In this document: piece by piece, positions 35,847-44,643 of the stretch
Position numbering within the stretch: position 1 is the stretch's first letter
Layout of the letters: each line of letters begins with the position of its first letter
DNA from: Actinoplanes sichuanensis
GTDB taxonomy: Bacteria; Actinomycetota; Actinomycetes; Mycobacteriales; Micromonosporaceae
Assembly (NCBI RefSeq): GCF_033097365.1
Contig: NZ_AP028461.1
Location: 5,642,001 to 5,706,000, forward strand
Length of the DNA: 64,000 nt
Direction: 5' to 3'
Notes under the pieces: generated by a model
The model's input: only the letters and a program-made list of their open reading frames with translations
Database searches by the model: none
Told to the model about the DNA's origin: nothing
Program-made: the position numbers and the translations under genes

Positions 35847-36491
35847 TCAGTTCTGCAGATAGCGGATGACCGCGAGCACCCGCCGATGATCGGCATCAGA
35901 TGGCGGCAGGTCGAACTTCCCGAAGATGTTGGTCACGTGTTTCTCCACGGCCCGCTCACTGACTCGAATCGCCGTAGCGATCGCCGTATTCGACCGCCCC
36001 TGCGCCATCAGAGCCAACACCTCCCGTTCTCTCGGAGTGAATTCGGCGAGCACCTCGCGATGCCGACTCCGGCCGAACATCTGAGTCACCACCTGGGGAT
36101 CGAGCGCCGTACCCCCGGCCGCAACCCGATCCAGCGCATCAACGAAGTCGTCCAGCTGAACCACCCGCTCCTTGAGTAGATAGCCGACTCCCTCGGACCC
36201 ACCCGCCAACAACTCGGCCACGAATGCGGTCTCCACATACTGCGAGAAGATCAAAACGCCGACCCCAGGACATTCACGCCGTAGACGAACCGCCGCCCTC
36301 AACCCCTCATCGGTATGACTGGGCGGCAACCGAATGTCCACGATCGCCACATCCGGCGCCTGAACGGCAACGGCCTCGAACAACGCCGGCACATCAACGA
36401 CGGCAGCCAGCACCTCATGCCCCCGCATACTGAGCAACTGGGCAAGGCCTTCCCGCAGAATCGCGGAGTCCTCAGCGATGACAACGCGCAT
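35847..36491 (-). CDS. NarL/LuxR-family response regulator
   Basis: 214 residues: receiver domain with VVIAEDSAILREGL, phospho-acceptor Asp in DVAIVDIRLPPSHTDEGL, and the Lys of YLLKE. It is followed by a LuxR helix-turn-helix (FTPREREVLALMAQGRSNTAIATAIRVSERAVEKHVTNIFGKFDL). It partners with the histidine kinase encoded 450 bp upstream on the same strand. ATG 36491 is preceded by GGAGGTGGAGAG. Target genes are unknown. Confidence 0.9.
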   Translation of the reverse strand: MRVVIAEDSAILREGLAQLLSMRGHEVLAAVVDVPALFEAVAVQAPDVAIVDIRLPPSHTDEGLRAAVRLRRECPGVGVLIFSQYVETAFVAELLAGGSEGVGYLLKERVVQLDDFVDALDRVAAGGTALDPQVVTQMFGRSRHREVLAEFTPREREVLALMAQGRSNTAIATAIRVSERAVEKHVTNIFGKFDLPPSDADHRRVLAVIRYLQN

Positions 36492-36944
36492 CTCTCCACC
36501 TCCGGCCCTTCCCCAAAAGTCCGCCCGCACGCGCCGGTCAAGTCCCCTTCCCGCTCAGGTCATTGCACCCGTGCCACCGAACGCCCAATCCATCGACCAC
36601 CCCAACCCGGCTCCACCGGCCACCGGCCCCACGCCTGTCCGTAGGCCACTGCTGCCCGACAAATCCGTCCTCCCGGGCCATCTGCCGCCTCTGACCATCT
36701 GCTGGGCCGGACCATCCGTCACTCCGGCCCATCAGCTGGCCCGGGCCATCTCCCCACCCGGGCTGTCACTCACCCCGACCGACCAGGCGCTCGTGTCCGC
36801 CCGCCGACCCGCGGATCGGACAGCTCCCAATCGCCGGCTACTTCCGGAAGTCGACTGGCCCCGGCCTCCACTCGCCCCGGCAACCAGCCGCTCCGAGGCC
36901 CGAAAGACCCGACCATGTCCCACCGCCTCCACATTCCGAACCGA
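36492..36944. other. Gene-free space between kinase and response regulator
   Basis: Open frames here are short, Pro/Arg-rich and lack ribosome sites or recognisable domains. A TTGACC hexamer lies about 50 bp before the response regulator start, so this space probably carries that gene's own promoter. The gap is unusual because NarL-type kinase and regulator genes normally abut. Confidence 0.5.
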
Positions 36945-38213
36945 CTACGCCCGGAGAACCGGCATCTCAGAAAACTTCGGCTCCTCTATCGATCCTGATG
37001 GATCATCCATCGCTGGACATGGGATCTCGACCGTGATGGTGGTCGGCCCGCCGGCGGGACTGTCGATCACCAGATGGCCGTCGACGACCTGGACCCGCTC
37101 GGACAACCCGGCCAGCCCACCACCGGGCCGCCGATGCGCACCGCCCTGCCCGTCATCATGAACCCGGAGCCGAAGAACCCCGTCTCGGAGATCGACCCGA
37201 ATCGAAGCGTCGCGAGCTCCACCGTGGCGCCCGGCGTTGGTCAGCAACTCACACACCGTGAAGTAGGCGATGCTCTCCAATGCCGGCGGTGGTCGTCTCG
37301 GCAGGTCGATCTCAACCGTCACCGGCACAGTGCTGCCCGCCGCGACGGTGGCCAACGCTGCCTCCAGCCCGGCATCCAGCACCGGCGGGTGGATGCCACG
37401 CACCAGATCACGCAGCTCGGCGACCGCCGTGGCAAGGGTCTCCTGGGCCGTGTCGACAGCAGCCACCACCTGCTCGGCGGACGCCTGCGCGCCGACGAGC
37501 TCCCGGACGATCGCCAGATGCATCCCGACCCCGATCAGCCTGGCCTGGGCGCCGTCGTGCAGATCGCGCTCGATCCGTCGCAGTGTGCTGTCGGCGTCCT
37601 TGACCGCCCGGTCACGGGAGTCCTGGAGGTCGCTGATCCGCTGGTTTGCCCGGGTCGGCCCGAGCAGCCCACGGATCATCAGCCGCTCGACGGCGAGCAC
37701 GGACCGCAGCATCCATGGACCGAGCAGCAGAAGGATCACGCTGGTCACCATGATGCCGAGCGCCTCGGCCCCCAGCTCATCGTCATAGAACGGCAGGTAG
37801 ATCAGGCTGATCAACCCATACAGGTAGAAGCCACCGGCCAGGGCCAGGGACAGCACCGCCACCGGCGGTTTGACCAGCGCATATGCGAGCACCCGCCAGC
37901 TGACCGGATCCTTGAGGATCGCCCGTCGCCACCCGAACAGTCCGATGCCGGCCACGACCGGACGAACCGGCGCGGGAACCCGATCGCCGAGCATCCGTGC
38001 CGCCAGAGCCCTCCGGCTTCCGCCGAGACCGGCTGCCCCACGCAGCACCAGCGCGAGCAGCCACGTCCCGAGTGGAGTGAGCAGCAGCACGGCGCCGAGC
38101 AGACTCCCCAACATCAGGAGGACAAAGCTCAGCAGATCGATCGGCAGGACCAGTAGCAGGTATGCCAGGCCCTTGCGCGAACGACTGTCAAAGATCGTGC
38201 TCAATAGCTTCAT
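36945..38213 (-). CDS. NarL-type sensor histidine kinase
   Basis: 422 residues. About six hydrophobic helices form an intramembrane sensor (residues 15-175). The HisKA_3 dimerisation helix carries the phospho-histidine in RRIERDLHDGAQARLIGVGM. The HATPase domain follows with CELLTNAGRHG, RVHDDGQGG and GGGLAGLSERV. It probably senses an envelope condition and phosphorylates the LuxR-type regulator downstream. Start ATG 38213. Confidence 0.9.
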   Translation of the reverse strand: MKLLSTIFDSRSRKGLAYLLLVLPIDLLSFVLLMLGSLLGAVLLLTPLGTWLLALVLRGAAGLGGSRRALAARMLGDRVPAPVRPVVAGIGLFGWRRAILKDPVSWRVLAYALVKPPVAVLSLALAGGFYLYGLISLIYLPFYDDELGAEALGIMVTSVILLLLGPWMLRSVLAVERLMIRGLLGPTRANQRISDLQDSRDRAVKDADSTLRRIERDLHDGAQARLIGVGMHLAIVRELVGAQASAEQVVAAVDTAQETLATAVAELRDLVRGIHPPVLDAGLEAALATVAAGSTVPVTVEIDLPRRPPPALESIAYFTVCELLTNAGRHGGARDASIRVDLRDGVLRLRVHDDGQGGAHRRPGGGLAGLSERVQVVDGHLVIDSPAGGPTTITVEIPCPAMDDPSGSIEEPKFSEMPVLRA

Positions 38214-38267
38214 CGCGCAAAAGCATGCCCCGTCGGGCGGCCGAACGCGATGGTGCCAGCACTAGCA

Positions 38268-38295
38268 TTGAGGGTTCGGATAACCGAACCCTCAA
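38268..38295. promoter_or_regulatory. 28-bp perfect palindrome between kinase and secreted hydrolase genes
   Basis: Arms of 12 bp, TTGAGGGTTCGG and its exact complement, with a 4-base ATAA centre. It sits in the 134-bp divergent space, 54 bp from the kinase start and 52 bp from the hydrolase start. It reads as a high-affinity dimeric operator shared by both genes, or as a hairpin. No TetR/GntR gene is adjacent. Confidence 0.6.
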
Positions 38296-38347
38296 GCGCG
38301 TGCCTGCTCCACTGTGCCCGGTCCGTTTCCCGGCGAGCCTCAATGCC

Positions 38348-39559
38348 ATGCCTCGCATCGCATTCACCTCCCGGAAAGCCCTGGTGGCATCCACGCTCGC
38401 CGGCTTGGGCCTGATCGGCGGCTCGCTGCTCGGCCCGGCCCGTCCGGAGCCGTCGATGCCGCCGGTCTCGCTTCCCGCCTGGCTCGCCGAGCCCACCGCT
38501 CCACCCGATCCGGTCACGGCCACGCCGGAGCAGATCGCTCTGTTCTTCGAGCACCTCACCACAGCCGAGGCGGCCGGGCTCACCACTCGCTATCCGGAGA
38601 TCGTCGGCAATCTCGACGGCGCCCCCGTGGCGCTGCGCTATGCCGCCAATCAGGCTCGGCGCCCTTCGGAGGCATCCGGCCGGCAGACCCTCCTTTACGA
38701 CGACCGGGGCGACGGACGCATCGCCGAGGTCCTGGGTGACCTCGAGACCGCCGACCACATCGTGATCCTCATCCCCGGCTCCGACAACGAGCTGCCCGAG
38801 TTCGCCACAGGCCACGGCGGGGTCCAGCGCCGGGCACCGGCATGGCAGGCGCGGCAGTTGTTCGACAGGATCCACGCCATCGCCCCGAGCGCACAGGTCG
38901 CCGTCATCGCCTGGCTGGGCTACGACTCCCCGGAAGGGCTCGACATCAACGCCGTGCGGGAGGACCGGGCCGCCTCCGGAGCCGATTCTCTCCAGCGTTT
39001 CATGGATGGTCTCGTGCTCGACGCTCCGCACCGCTCGATCGTCGTCATCGGCCACAGCTACGGCTCCACCGTCGCCGGTCTGGCGGTGCCTCGGCTGAGC
39101 GGGCAGGTCACCGATCTGATCTCGGTCGGCAGTCCCGGTATGGGCGTGTCCAGCAGTTCCGACCTGGGCACATCGGCGCGGGTGTGGTCCTGTGCCGCGC
39201 CCGGCGACTGGATCCGCCGGGTCCCGGGCATGCGGCTGCTGGGTCTCGGGCACGGGCGGTTGCCCTCCGACCCGGGATTCGGTGCGCACCAGCTGCCATG
39301 CGACGACGTCCAGGGCCACGACGGATACTTCGACCCCAACGCGTCCGCCCTGCCGGCGATGGCCGCAATCGCGATCGGCCAGGCTTCGGAGGGCCCGCCG
39401 CTCAATAGCCGGGCGTCCACCGACCAGACGTACGAGCGCCTGGCACTCGCCGGCGCCCCGTCAGGTGTCGGCAGGGCTGTGACAACCGGTGGAGGCGCCA
39501 CGGATCAGGCAACCGATGGTGCGGGCATAGGGCTCCCGTCGTCTGGAGAGCCGCAATGA
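38348..39559 (+). CDS. Exported alpha/beta hydrolase (DUF1023 type)
   Basis: 403 residues. A hydrophobic signal or anchor segment (ALVASTLAGLGLIGGSLLG) near the N-terminus is followed by a serine-hydrolase domain with the nucleophile elbow IVVIGHSYGSTVAGLA and a late GHDGYFDPNASAL carrying the likely catalytic His. The layout resembles the DUF1023 family of actinobacterial esterase-like proteins. It likely acts outside the membrane; the substrate is unknown. ATG 38348 is the first Met compatible with a signal peptide. After its stop, 260 bp hold no convincing gene. Confidence 0.8.
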   Translation: MPRIAFTSRKALVASTLAGLGLIGGSLLGPARPEPSMPPVSLPAWLAEPTAPPDPVTATPEQIALFFEHLTTAEAAGLTTRYPEIVGNLDGAPVALRYAANQARRPSEASGRQTLLYDDRGDGRIAEVLGDLETADHIVILIPGSDNELPEFATGHGGVQRRAPAWQARQLFDRIHAIAPSAQVAVIAWLGYDSPEGLDINAVREDRAASGADSLQRFMDGLVLDAPHRSIVVIGHSYGSTVAGLAVPRLSGQVTDLISVGSPGMGVSSSSDLGTSARVWSCAAPGDWIRRVPGMRLLGLGHGRLPSDPGFGAHQLPCDDVQGHDGYFDPNASALPAMAAIAIGQASEGPPLNSRASTDQTYERLALAGAPSGVGRAVTTGGGATDQATDGAGIGLPSSGEPQ

Positions 39560-39820
39560 TCATGGATGCCTTCGAATTGCTGGCCCGCTGGGGCCGACCA
39601 CAGACTCCGATCATTCGGCCACGGCAGGTCAGGGCCTCGCCAGGGTCATGTAGTAGCGCCGACCGCTGCCCGGACGTCCTCGAGGCCGAAACCTCAGACA
39701 ACGACGGAACGGCCGGCTCGCCCGAGAACCTGACGTCAGGAGGACCGCTCCATGGGCATCCACCTTGCCGGGACACGCCCCCGGACCCGACGAATCGATC
39801 GGCCCCTGATGCCGCGGCGA

Positions 39821-40819
39821 TCAGCTGACGGACGACTCCATCGAGTGACTGGTCTCCACCGAGCGGAAACCGAACCGTTCGTTGATCACCTGCATGGCGT
39901 CGTTGGACTCGGCGGTCCAGGTGTGCACGTGTCGCGCCCGCGGGTGTCGGGCAACGAGTTCACGCAGGTTACGGGTCTTGGCAAGGCCGCCAAGTCGGTG
40001 ACCGCGGTGGGCCCGGCGTACATAGGTGTCGTCCTGGTGCACGTGGAGACCGTCGCTTTCCACGAGCAACTGGGTATATCCGGCCGGTTCTCCACCGTCC
40101 GTGGTGACCATCGTGGTGACCAGGGCGTACCCGATCTTGCTGAGCCGTGCCTGGTTGGTGCCGACACGTTCGGCGTCCCAGCGTGCCGCCTCCACGTCGA
40201 GTTCACCAGACGGCACGTCGGCGGCCATCTCGCTCGTGAGTTCGGCGAGCGTGGGCAGCCATTCGGCGGGTATCGGCCCGTGCCAGGAGTGGGTCTGATA
40301 GCCGGAAGCCGGGAGATCATGGGCGGCCAGGATCGGCTCGGGCACTGGCAGATCGAGCACCAGCCGATCCTCGGCCAGTCCGGAGGCGAAGCCACGGGCC
40401 AACGCGAACCGCCCACCCGGCCATTCCTGGAGGGTACGCCCGCGAGGGACGTGCACCTCGACGTTGACGGTGGCCCGCCCAGTGGAGACGGCACGTCGTG
40501 CTCCCGCCTCCCAGAGCGCGGCGCCGACACCCCGCCCGCGGTTCGGCCGCGGGACGGCGATGTCGATCTCGGCCCGATGCAGGTTCTCCTGCCGCGCCCA
40601 CTCGACGAGCATCCCACCGAGGCAGGTGTCGCCCTCCCAGGCGCCCCAGGCCTCACGATGCCGGTTCGGGTTGGTGCCGTTGGCGGCGAGCGACCGCAGC
40701 TCGGTGTCACGAGCAGTCACCAGTGCCGCATGCCGGTCGGCCGTCGCCCCCGCGTGCCGCGCCTCGTACCAGGCTGAGGCCTCGGTCCCGTCGAAAGTCG
40801 TCAGCTTCCGGATCTCCAT
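39821..40819 (-). CDS. Two-domain GNAT acetyltransferase
   Basis: 332 residues with two GNAT-like halves. The first has AEIDIAVPRPNRGRGVGAALWE (acetyl-CoA site). The second has TYVRRAHRGHRLGGLAKTRNLREL and ESNDAMQVINERFGFRSVE. Tandem GNAT proteins of this kind include mycothiol synthase relatives; here the acceptor is unknown. Start ATG 40819. Confidence 0.8.
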   Translation of the reverse strand: MEIRKLTTFDGTEASAWYEARHAGATADRHAALVTARDTELRSLAANGTNPNRHREAWGAWEGDTCLGGMLVEWARQENLHRAEIDIAVPRPNRGRGVGAALWEAGARRAVSTGRATVNVEVHVPRGRTLQEWPGGRFALARGFASGLAEDRLVLDLPVPEPILAAHDLPASGYQTHSWHGPIPAEWLPTLAELTSEMAADVPSGELDVEAARWDAERVGTNQARLSKIGYALVTTMVTTDGGEPAGYTQLLVESDGLHVHQDDTYVRRAHRGHRLGGLAKTRNLRELVARHPRARHVHTWTAESNDAMQVINERFGFRSVETSHSMESSVS

Positions 40820-40931
40820 CCAAGGGAGACTATCGATGCCCCCGATGTCATCGACAGCGATTATCGACCGTTTCGAGGCCGCGTGGATCCCGCCGCAACC
40901 TCCGTCGAAGCCCCGACCGGACTCCGGCAGG

Positions 40932-42257
40932 TCACCGACGATCCGCCGAAGGTTCGACTCTTTCTCGGCGACGAAGACGAAAGACCAGCCGAGGAAGCAG
41001 TCCGGCACCTACGGCAGCCGCGGCAACCAGGACTCCGAGCGCCGTCGATCGCCAAGGCCAAGAGGCTCCGGTGAGCTGCAAATGATCGGCCGGATACTCA
41101 GTGAACTTCGCTGTGGTGCGGGCGGTCGCGCGATCGGTGTGCGCGGCAAGGTCACGCAACAGCGGGTCGAACGAGAACTCACCAGGTTGCCGCTTCGCGT
41201 GCGGGAACGAGACCGGGATGGCACGGTCAGCGGCCCAGGCGACCAGGTCCGCACCGGGCAGATCTGCGCTGGGCTCGTCGACACCGGGCATGATCAACCG
41301 ATCCACGGGGGCAAGGTCGGCGGTCAACAACAGGCCGTGCCGGGTGGTCACCGTCGGCCGGGCTGCGATCGGCACGGTCCGGGTGGCGAAGGATGTTCCG
41401 GCGTATGTCTCGAAGGCCGACGCGATGTCGATCTCGCCGACCCCATCGACGAGGCCGACACCCACGGTCGGCCGCAGCCAGGGGAATGCGGCGTTCAAGG
41501 CGTACGGGAGGTCGTCGATCGCCAGGCTTCGCTCAGAAATCCGGGTGGGCATGGCCGGCGCCCAGTCCCGATAGGCGACCGCGTGCCCGACCCGGGAGGC
41601 CTCGGCCGAGCCGGCGATCAGCTCGATGAGCCGCAGACTGCCGGCCAGCCCGGAACTGACGCCCGCGGTCGTGACGATTCGTCCGTCCTCGACGAACCGT
41701 TCGCCGCCAACCCAGACCGTTTCAGGGTGACTGTCGCGAAGACCGCCGAGCCGTTGCCAGAACGAGGTCGCCCGTCGCCCGGCCAGCAGCCCGGCATCAG
41801 CGAGCACTTCGGATCCCGCGCAGACCCCGAGGATGTACGAGCCGCGAGCGGCCTGGTCGGTGAGCCATGCCAGGAGTTCCGGCTCCTGCTGGACGACTGC
41901 GGGAACGACCACCACGTCCGGCGGCGGAGCAGTGTCGAAGGTGTGTTCGGGCACGGCCTGCAACCCACCGGAGAGCGGAACGGGCCGGCGTTCCGCGGCC
42001 ACCGTATAGACGAAGAATCCAGGGGTACGGGCGAACGCCTCGTAGGGCAGCAAGGCGTCGCTGATCACCGTCCCACCGCTACCGAGGATCACTGCGACGA
42101 CGGTCGTTCCCGCTGGTGTGCCGCGTGGTGTCGGCCAAGCGCCGGCAGCCGCAAGCTCCACGGGGTAGCTGTCACCCATGGTGACCGTCACCCCGCCGAA
42201 AGCGGCACCGCCGAGAACAGCTGTCGCCAGGAGCAATCCGAGAAGAAACCGAAGCAT
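40932..42257 (-). CDS. Membrane-anchored tandem DJ-1/PfpI-like protein
   Basis: 441 residues with helices at both ends (LRFLLGLLLATAVLGGAAFGGV and STALGVLVAAAAVGAGLLPRLVF) and the main body probably outside the membrane. It contains a DJ-1/PfpI domain with the nucleophile elbow SYILGVCAGSEVLADAGLLAGRRATSFW, then a second, similar but Cys-less domain (DRLIMPGVDEPSADLPGADLVAWAADRA). This is the same fold as the sensor half of the GlxA-type regulator next door. A ligand-binding or amidase-like function is possible. ATG 42257 follows a GGAAAGG ribosome site. Confidence 0.75.
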   Translation of the reverse strand: MLRFLLGLLLATAVLGGAAFGGVTVTMGDSYPVELAAAGAWPTPRGTPAGTTVVAVILGSGGTVISDALLPYEAFARTPGFFVYTVAAERRPVPLSGGLQAVPEHTFDTAPPPDVVVVPAVVQQEPELLAWLTDQAARGSYILGVCAGSEVLADAGLLAGRRATSFWQRLGGLRDSHPETVWVGGERFVEDGRIVTTAGVSSGLAGSLRLIELIAGSAEASRVGHAVAYRDWAPAMPTRISERSLAIDDLPYALNAAFPWLRPTVGVGLVDGVGEIDIASAFETYAGTSFATRTVPIAARPTVTTRHGLLLTADLAPVDRLIMPGVDEPSADLPGADLVAWAADRAIPVSFPHAKRQPGEFSFDPLLRDLAAHTDRATARTTAKFTEYPADHLQLTGASWPWRSTALGVLVAAAAVGAGLLPRLVFRLRRRERVEPSADRR

Positions 42258-42334
42258 GACGGCCCTTTCCATGGGCGGATGACGAGATTCCGGGCAGCCC
42301 GAGCAGCACAGTGGAGCCACGGGTGTGAGGCGAG

Positions 42335-43294
42335 TCAGGTGTGGCGACCGGCCGAGGGCGGCATGCCGTATCGGGCGCCGTACAGCCGCCGGAAATGCCG
42401 AGCGTCGCGGAATCCGCAGCGTGCGGCGACCGCCTCAACCGTCAGAGTCGTCTCGGCGAGCAGATTGGCGGCCAGATCCAGGCGCAGGCGTTGCTGGTAT
42501 TCGAGCGGAGTGCAGCCGGTCGCCGCAGTGAAGGCTCGGCTCAGTCCGCGCGGCGACAGGTTCGCCAGTCGGGCCAGGTCATCGAGGGTGTGCGGGAGGT
42601 CAAGGTGCTGAGCGAGATGGTCCTGGACCCGGTGGACACCGGGATGCAGATGGCCACGGTGTTGGAGGAACGGGCTGACCTGTCGCTGAGATCCGTCCCG
42701 TCGCAGGTAGACCACCAGGTCCCGGGCCACCGCCGCGGTCAGCGACGGCCCGTGGTCACGTTCGATGAGCGACAGGGCCAGATCGATGCCGGCGGCGATT
42801 CCCGCGCTGGTGCTGACCGGCCCGTCGTGGACGTAGAGCACCGCGTCCCGGACGCGGGCCCGGGGATATCGCGCTCGCATCAGGTCGACGAGCGCCCAGT
42901 GTGTCGTGCACCGGCGACCGTCGAGGAGACCGGCTTCGGCGAGCAGCGCCGCCCCGGTACACACCGAGGCCACCCGGGCGCCCGCCCGGACCGCCTCCTG
43001 TACCCAGGTCACGGCGGCCGCCGGCAGATCCGGCCCGGACGCACGCAGACGTGGACCGGGGATCAGCACCAGGTCTCCGGAGACAACCGAGGGCAGTGGT
43101 CCGAGCCCGGCGAGCAGCAGACCCTGCGCCGACCGCACCTCACCGGATGCCGCGGCTACGAACTCCAGACGGTACCCGGCACCGTGCTCCGCCGCCGTGT
43201 CGAAAGCCTGCACCGGACCACCGAGGTCGAGCAGGTTGACGTCCGGCAGCACCAGCACGACCACCCGGCCGCTAGGTCTGTTCTCGCCGCTCAC
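42335..43294 (-). CDS. GlxA-family AraC-type regulator (DJ-1/PfpI plus HTH)
   Basis: 319 residues. The N-terminal DJ-1/PfpI domain (VVVLVLPDVNLLDLGGPVQAF, ARVASVCTGAALLAEAGLLDGRRCTTHWA) is followed by a C-terminal AraC helix-turn-helix (LDDLARLANLSPRGLSRAFTAATGCTPLEYQQRLRLD, and VAARCGFRDARHFRRLY). Such regulators respond to small nitrogenous metabolites. It lies 77 bp upstream of the membrane DJ-1 gene on the same strand, so it likely controls it. Confidence 0.88.
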   Translation of the reverse strand: MSGENRPSGRVVVLVLPDVNLLDLGGPVQAFDTAAEHGAGYRLEFVAAASGEVRSAQGLLLAGLGPLPSVVSGDLVLIPGPRLRASGPDLPAAAVTWVQEAVRAGARVASVCTGAALLAEAGLLDGRRCTTHWALVDLMRARYPRARVRDAVLYVHDGPVSTSAGIAAGIDLALSLIERDHGPSLTAAVARDLVVYLRRDGSQRQVSPFLQHRGHLHPGVHRVQDHLAQHLDLPHTLDDLARLANLSPRGLSRAFTAATGCTPLEYQQRLRLDLAANLLAETTLTVEAVAARCGFRDARHFRRLYGARYGMPPSAGRHT

Positions 43295-43381
43295 GGCAAT
43301 GACGCTAGGCGATCGGCGCGGCCGGGAGGAGGGCCGTGAACGTCACCCACCGGACGGATCCGGTAGCGATAGGCTGCCCGA

Positions 43382-44107
43382 ATGGCACTTCCGGACCATC
43401 TTCAACCGTTCGTCCTGTCCGTGGAGACCGTAGGTCCGGATCGTCGCGGATCCGTCGACGTGTATCTGCCGGAGGCGGAGGAGCCACGGCCGGCGATCGT
43501 GTTCGTGCACGGCGGACCGGTGCCGGCCGAGTTGCGCCCGACCCCACGCGACTGGCCGGTGTATCGGGGATACGGCTCGCTGGCGGCAACCCGTGGCGTG
43601 GTCGGCGTGACAGTCGATCACCGGCTACACCATCCGACCGCCTACCCGGCAGCCGCCGAGGACGTCTCCGAAGCGGTCCGGATCGCACGGGAGTCACCGC
43701 AGGTCGACGAGGACCGGATCGCTGTCTGGTTCTTCTCCGGCGGCGGCTTGCTGCTCTCCGACTGGTTGCGTGGCGCACCGTCGTGGCTGCGTTGTCTGGC
43801 CGCCACCTACCCTCTGCTCGCGCCGCTGCCGGGCTGGCCGGTCGATCCGGCGTTTCGCCCGGTGGAGGCGGTCACCGGCGCTGTCACGCCGCCGATCGTG
43901 CTGACCAGGGCTGGGCTCGAACGGCCGGAGGTCGCCGCGGGGGTCGAGGAATTCGTGAGGGCGGCCGACGGTACGCGGCTGGATGTGATCGACGTGCCCA
44001 ACGGCCGTCACGGTTTCGACATGCTCGATCACACCGAGGAGTCCCGGAACGCCGTGTTTCAGGCTTTCGACACCGTACTGGCCCATCTCGGCCGGGGCGG
44101 CCACTGA
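43382..44107 (+). CDS. Alpha/beta hydrolase
   Basis: 241 residues, cytoplasmic. IVFVHGGPVPAEL (oxyanion loop), the nucleophile elbow VWFFSGGGLLLSDW (a G-free variant, Ser between Phe and Gly), and NGRHGFDMLDHTEE with the catalytic His. It resembles dienelactone-hydrolase/acyl-esterase proteins. Substrate unknown. Start ATG 43382, divergent from the GlxA gene. Confidence 0.82.
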   Translation: MALPDHLQPFVLSVETVGPDRRGSVDVYLPEAEEPRPAIVFVHGGPVPAELRPTPRDWPVYRGYGSLAATRGVVGVTVDHRLHHPTAYPAAAEDVSEAVRIARESPQVDEDRIAVWFFSGGGLLLSDWLRGAPSWLRCLAATYPLLAPLPGWPVDPAFRPVEAVTGAVTPPIVLTRAGLERPEVAAGVEEFVRAADGTRLDVIDVPNGRHGFDMLDHTEESRNAVFQAFDTVLAHLGRGGH

Positions 44108-44157
44108 ATAGCCGCCGGAGCTCAACAAATCCGTGGGGCCGCCGTGTAGTCATAGGT

Positions 44158-44637
44158 ATGAGAGGTAACGGGTTCGAAGCGTTCCTGCGGCAGAGTGCCC
44201 CCGCGCTGCTGCGTCTGGGGAACGCGCTGACCCTCGATCGGGCCGCCGCCGAGGATCTGGCCCAGGAGACGCTGATCCGGGTGGGTCTGGCCTGGTCGCG
44301 GGTGCGCCGGGACGGCAATCCGGTCGGGTATGCCCAGCGCACCATGGTCAACCTGTTCCTGAACGAGCGTCGCCGCCGATGGCCGATTCCGGTGGCCGAC
44401 CTGCCGGATCGGGCGGATGAGGACGCGGCACTAGCGTCGATCGACGACACCGCGGTGGTCCGCCAACTCCTGGCCGGCCTACCACCACAGCAGCGGGCGG
44501 CGATCGCGCTTCGCTACCTGGCCGATCAACCGGACGACCAGATCGCGGCGGTGCTCGGCTGCAGCGCGGGCACGGTCCGTTCCCACCTCTCGCGGGGCCT
44601 GGCCACACTTCGTGAACGCATGACGGCGGAAGGCTGA
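44158..44637 (+). CDS. SigE-family ECF RNA polymerase sigma factor
   Basis: 159 residues: region 2 (FEAFLRQSAPALLRLGNALT...AEDLAQETLIRVGLAWSRV, GYAQRTMVNLFLNERRRR) and region 4 (LPPQQRAAIALRYLADQPDDQIAAVLGCSAGTVRSHLSRGL). This is the SigE (ECF39-like) family abundant in actinomycetes. The next gene, 6 nt downstream, is a membrane protein likely to act as its anti-sigma or effector. Confidence 0.9.
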   Translation: MRGNGFEAFLRQSAPALLRLGNALTLDRAAAEDLAQETLIRVGLAWSRVRRDGNPVGYAQRTMVNLFLNERRRRWPIPVADLPDRADEDAALASIDDTAVVRQLLAGLPPQQRAAIALRYLADQPDDQIAAVLGCSAGTVRSHLSRGLATLRERMTAEG

Positions 44638-44643
44638 TCTCAC

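Noticed and set aside
39556..39828. 90-codon frame overlapping the end of the secreted hydrolase gene
   Set aside because: Pro/Ser/Asp-rich composition with no hydrophobic core, no ribosome site and no recognisable domain.
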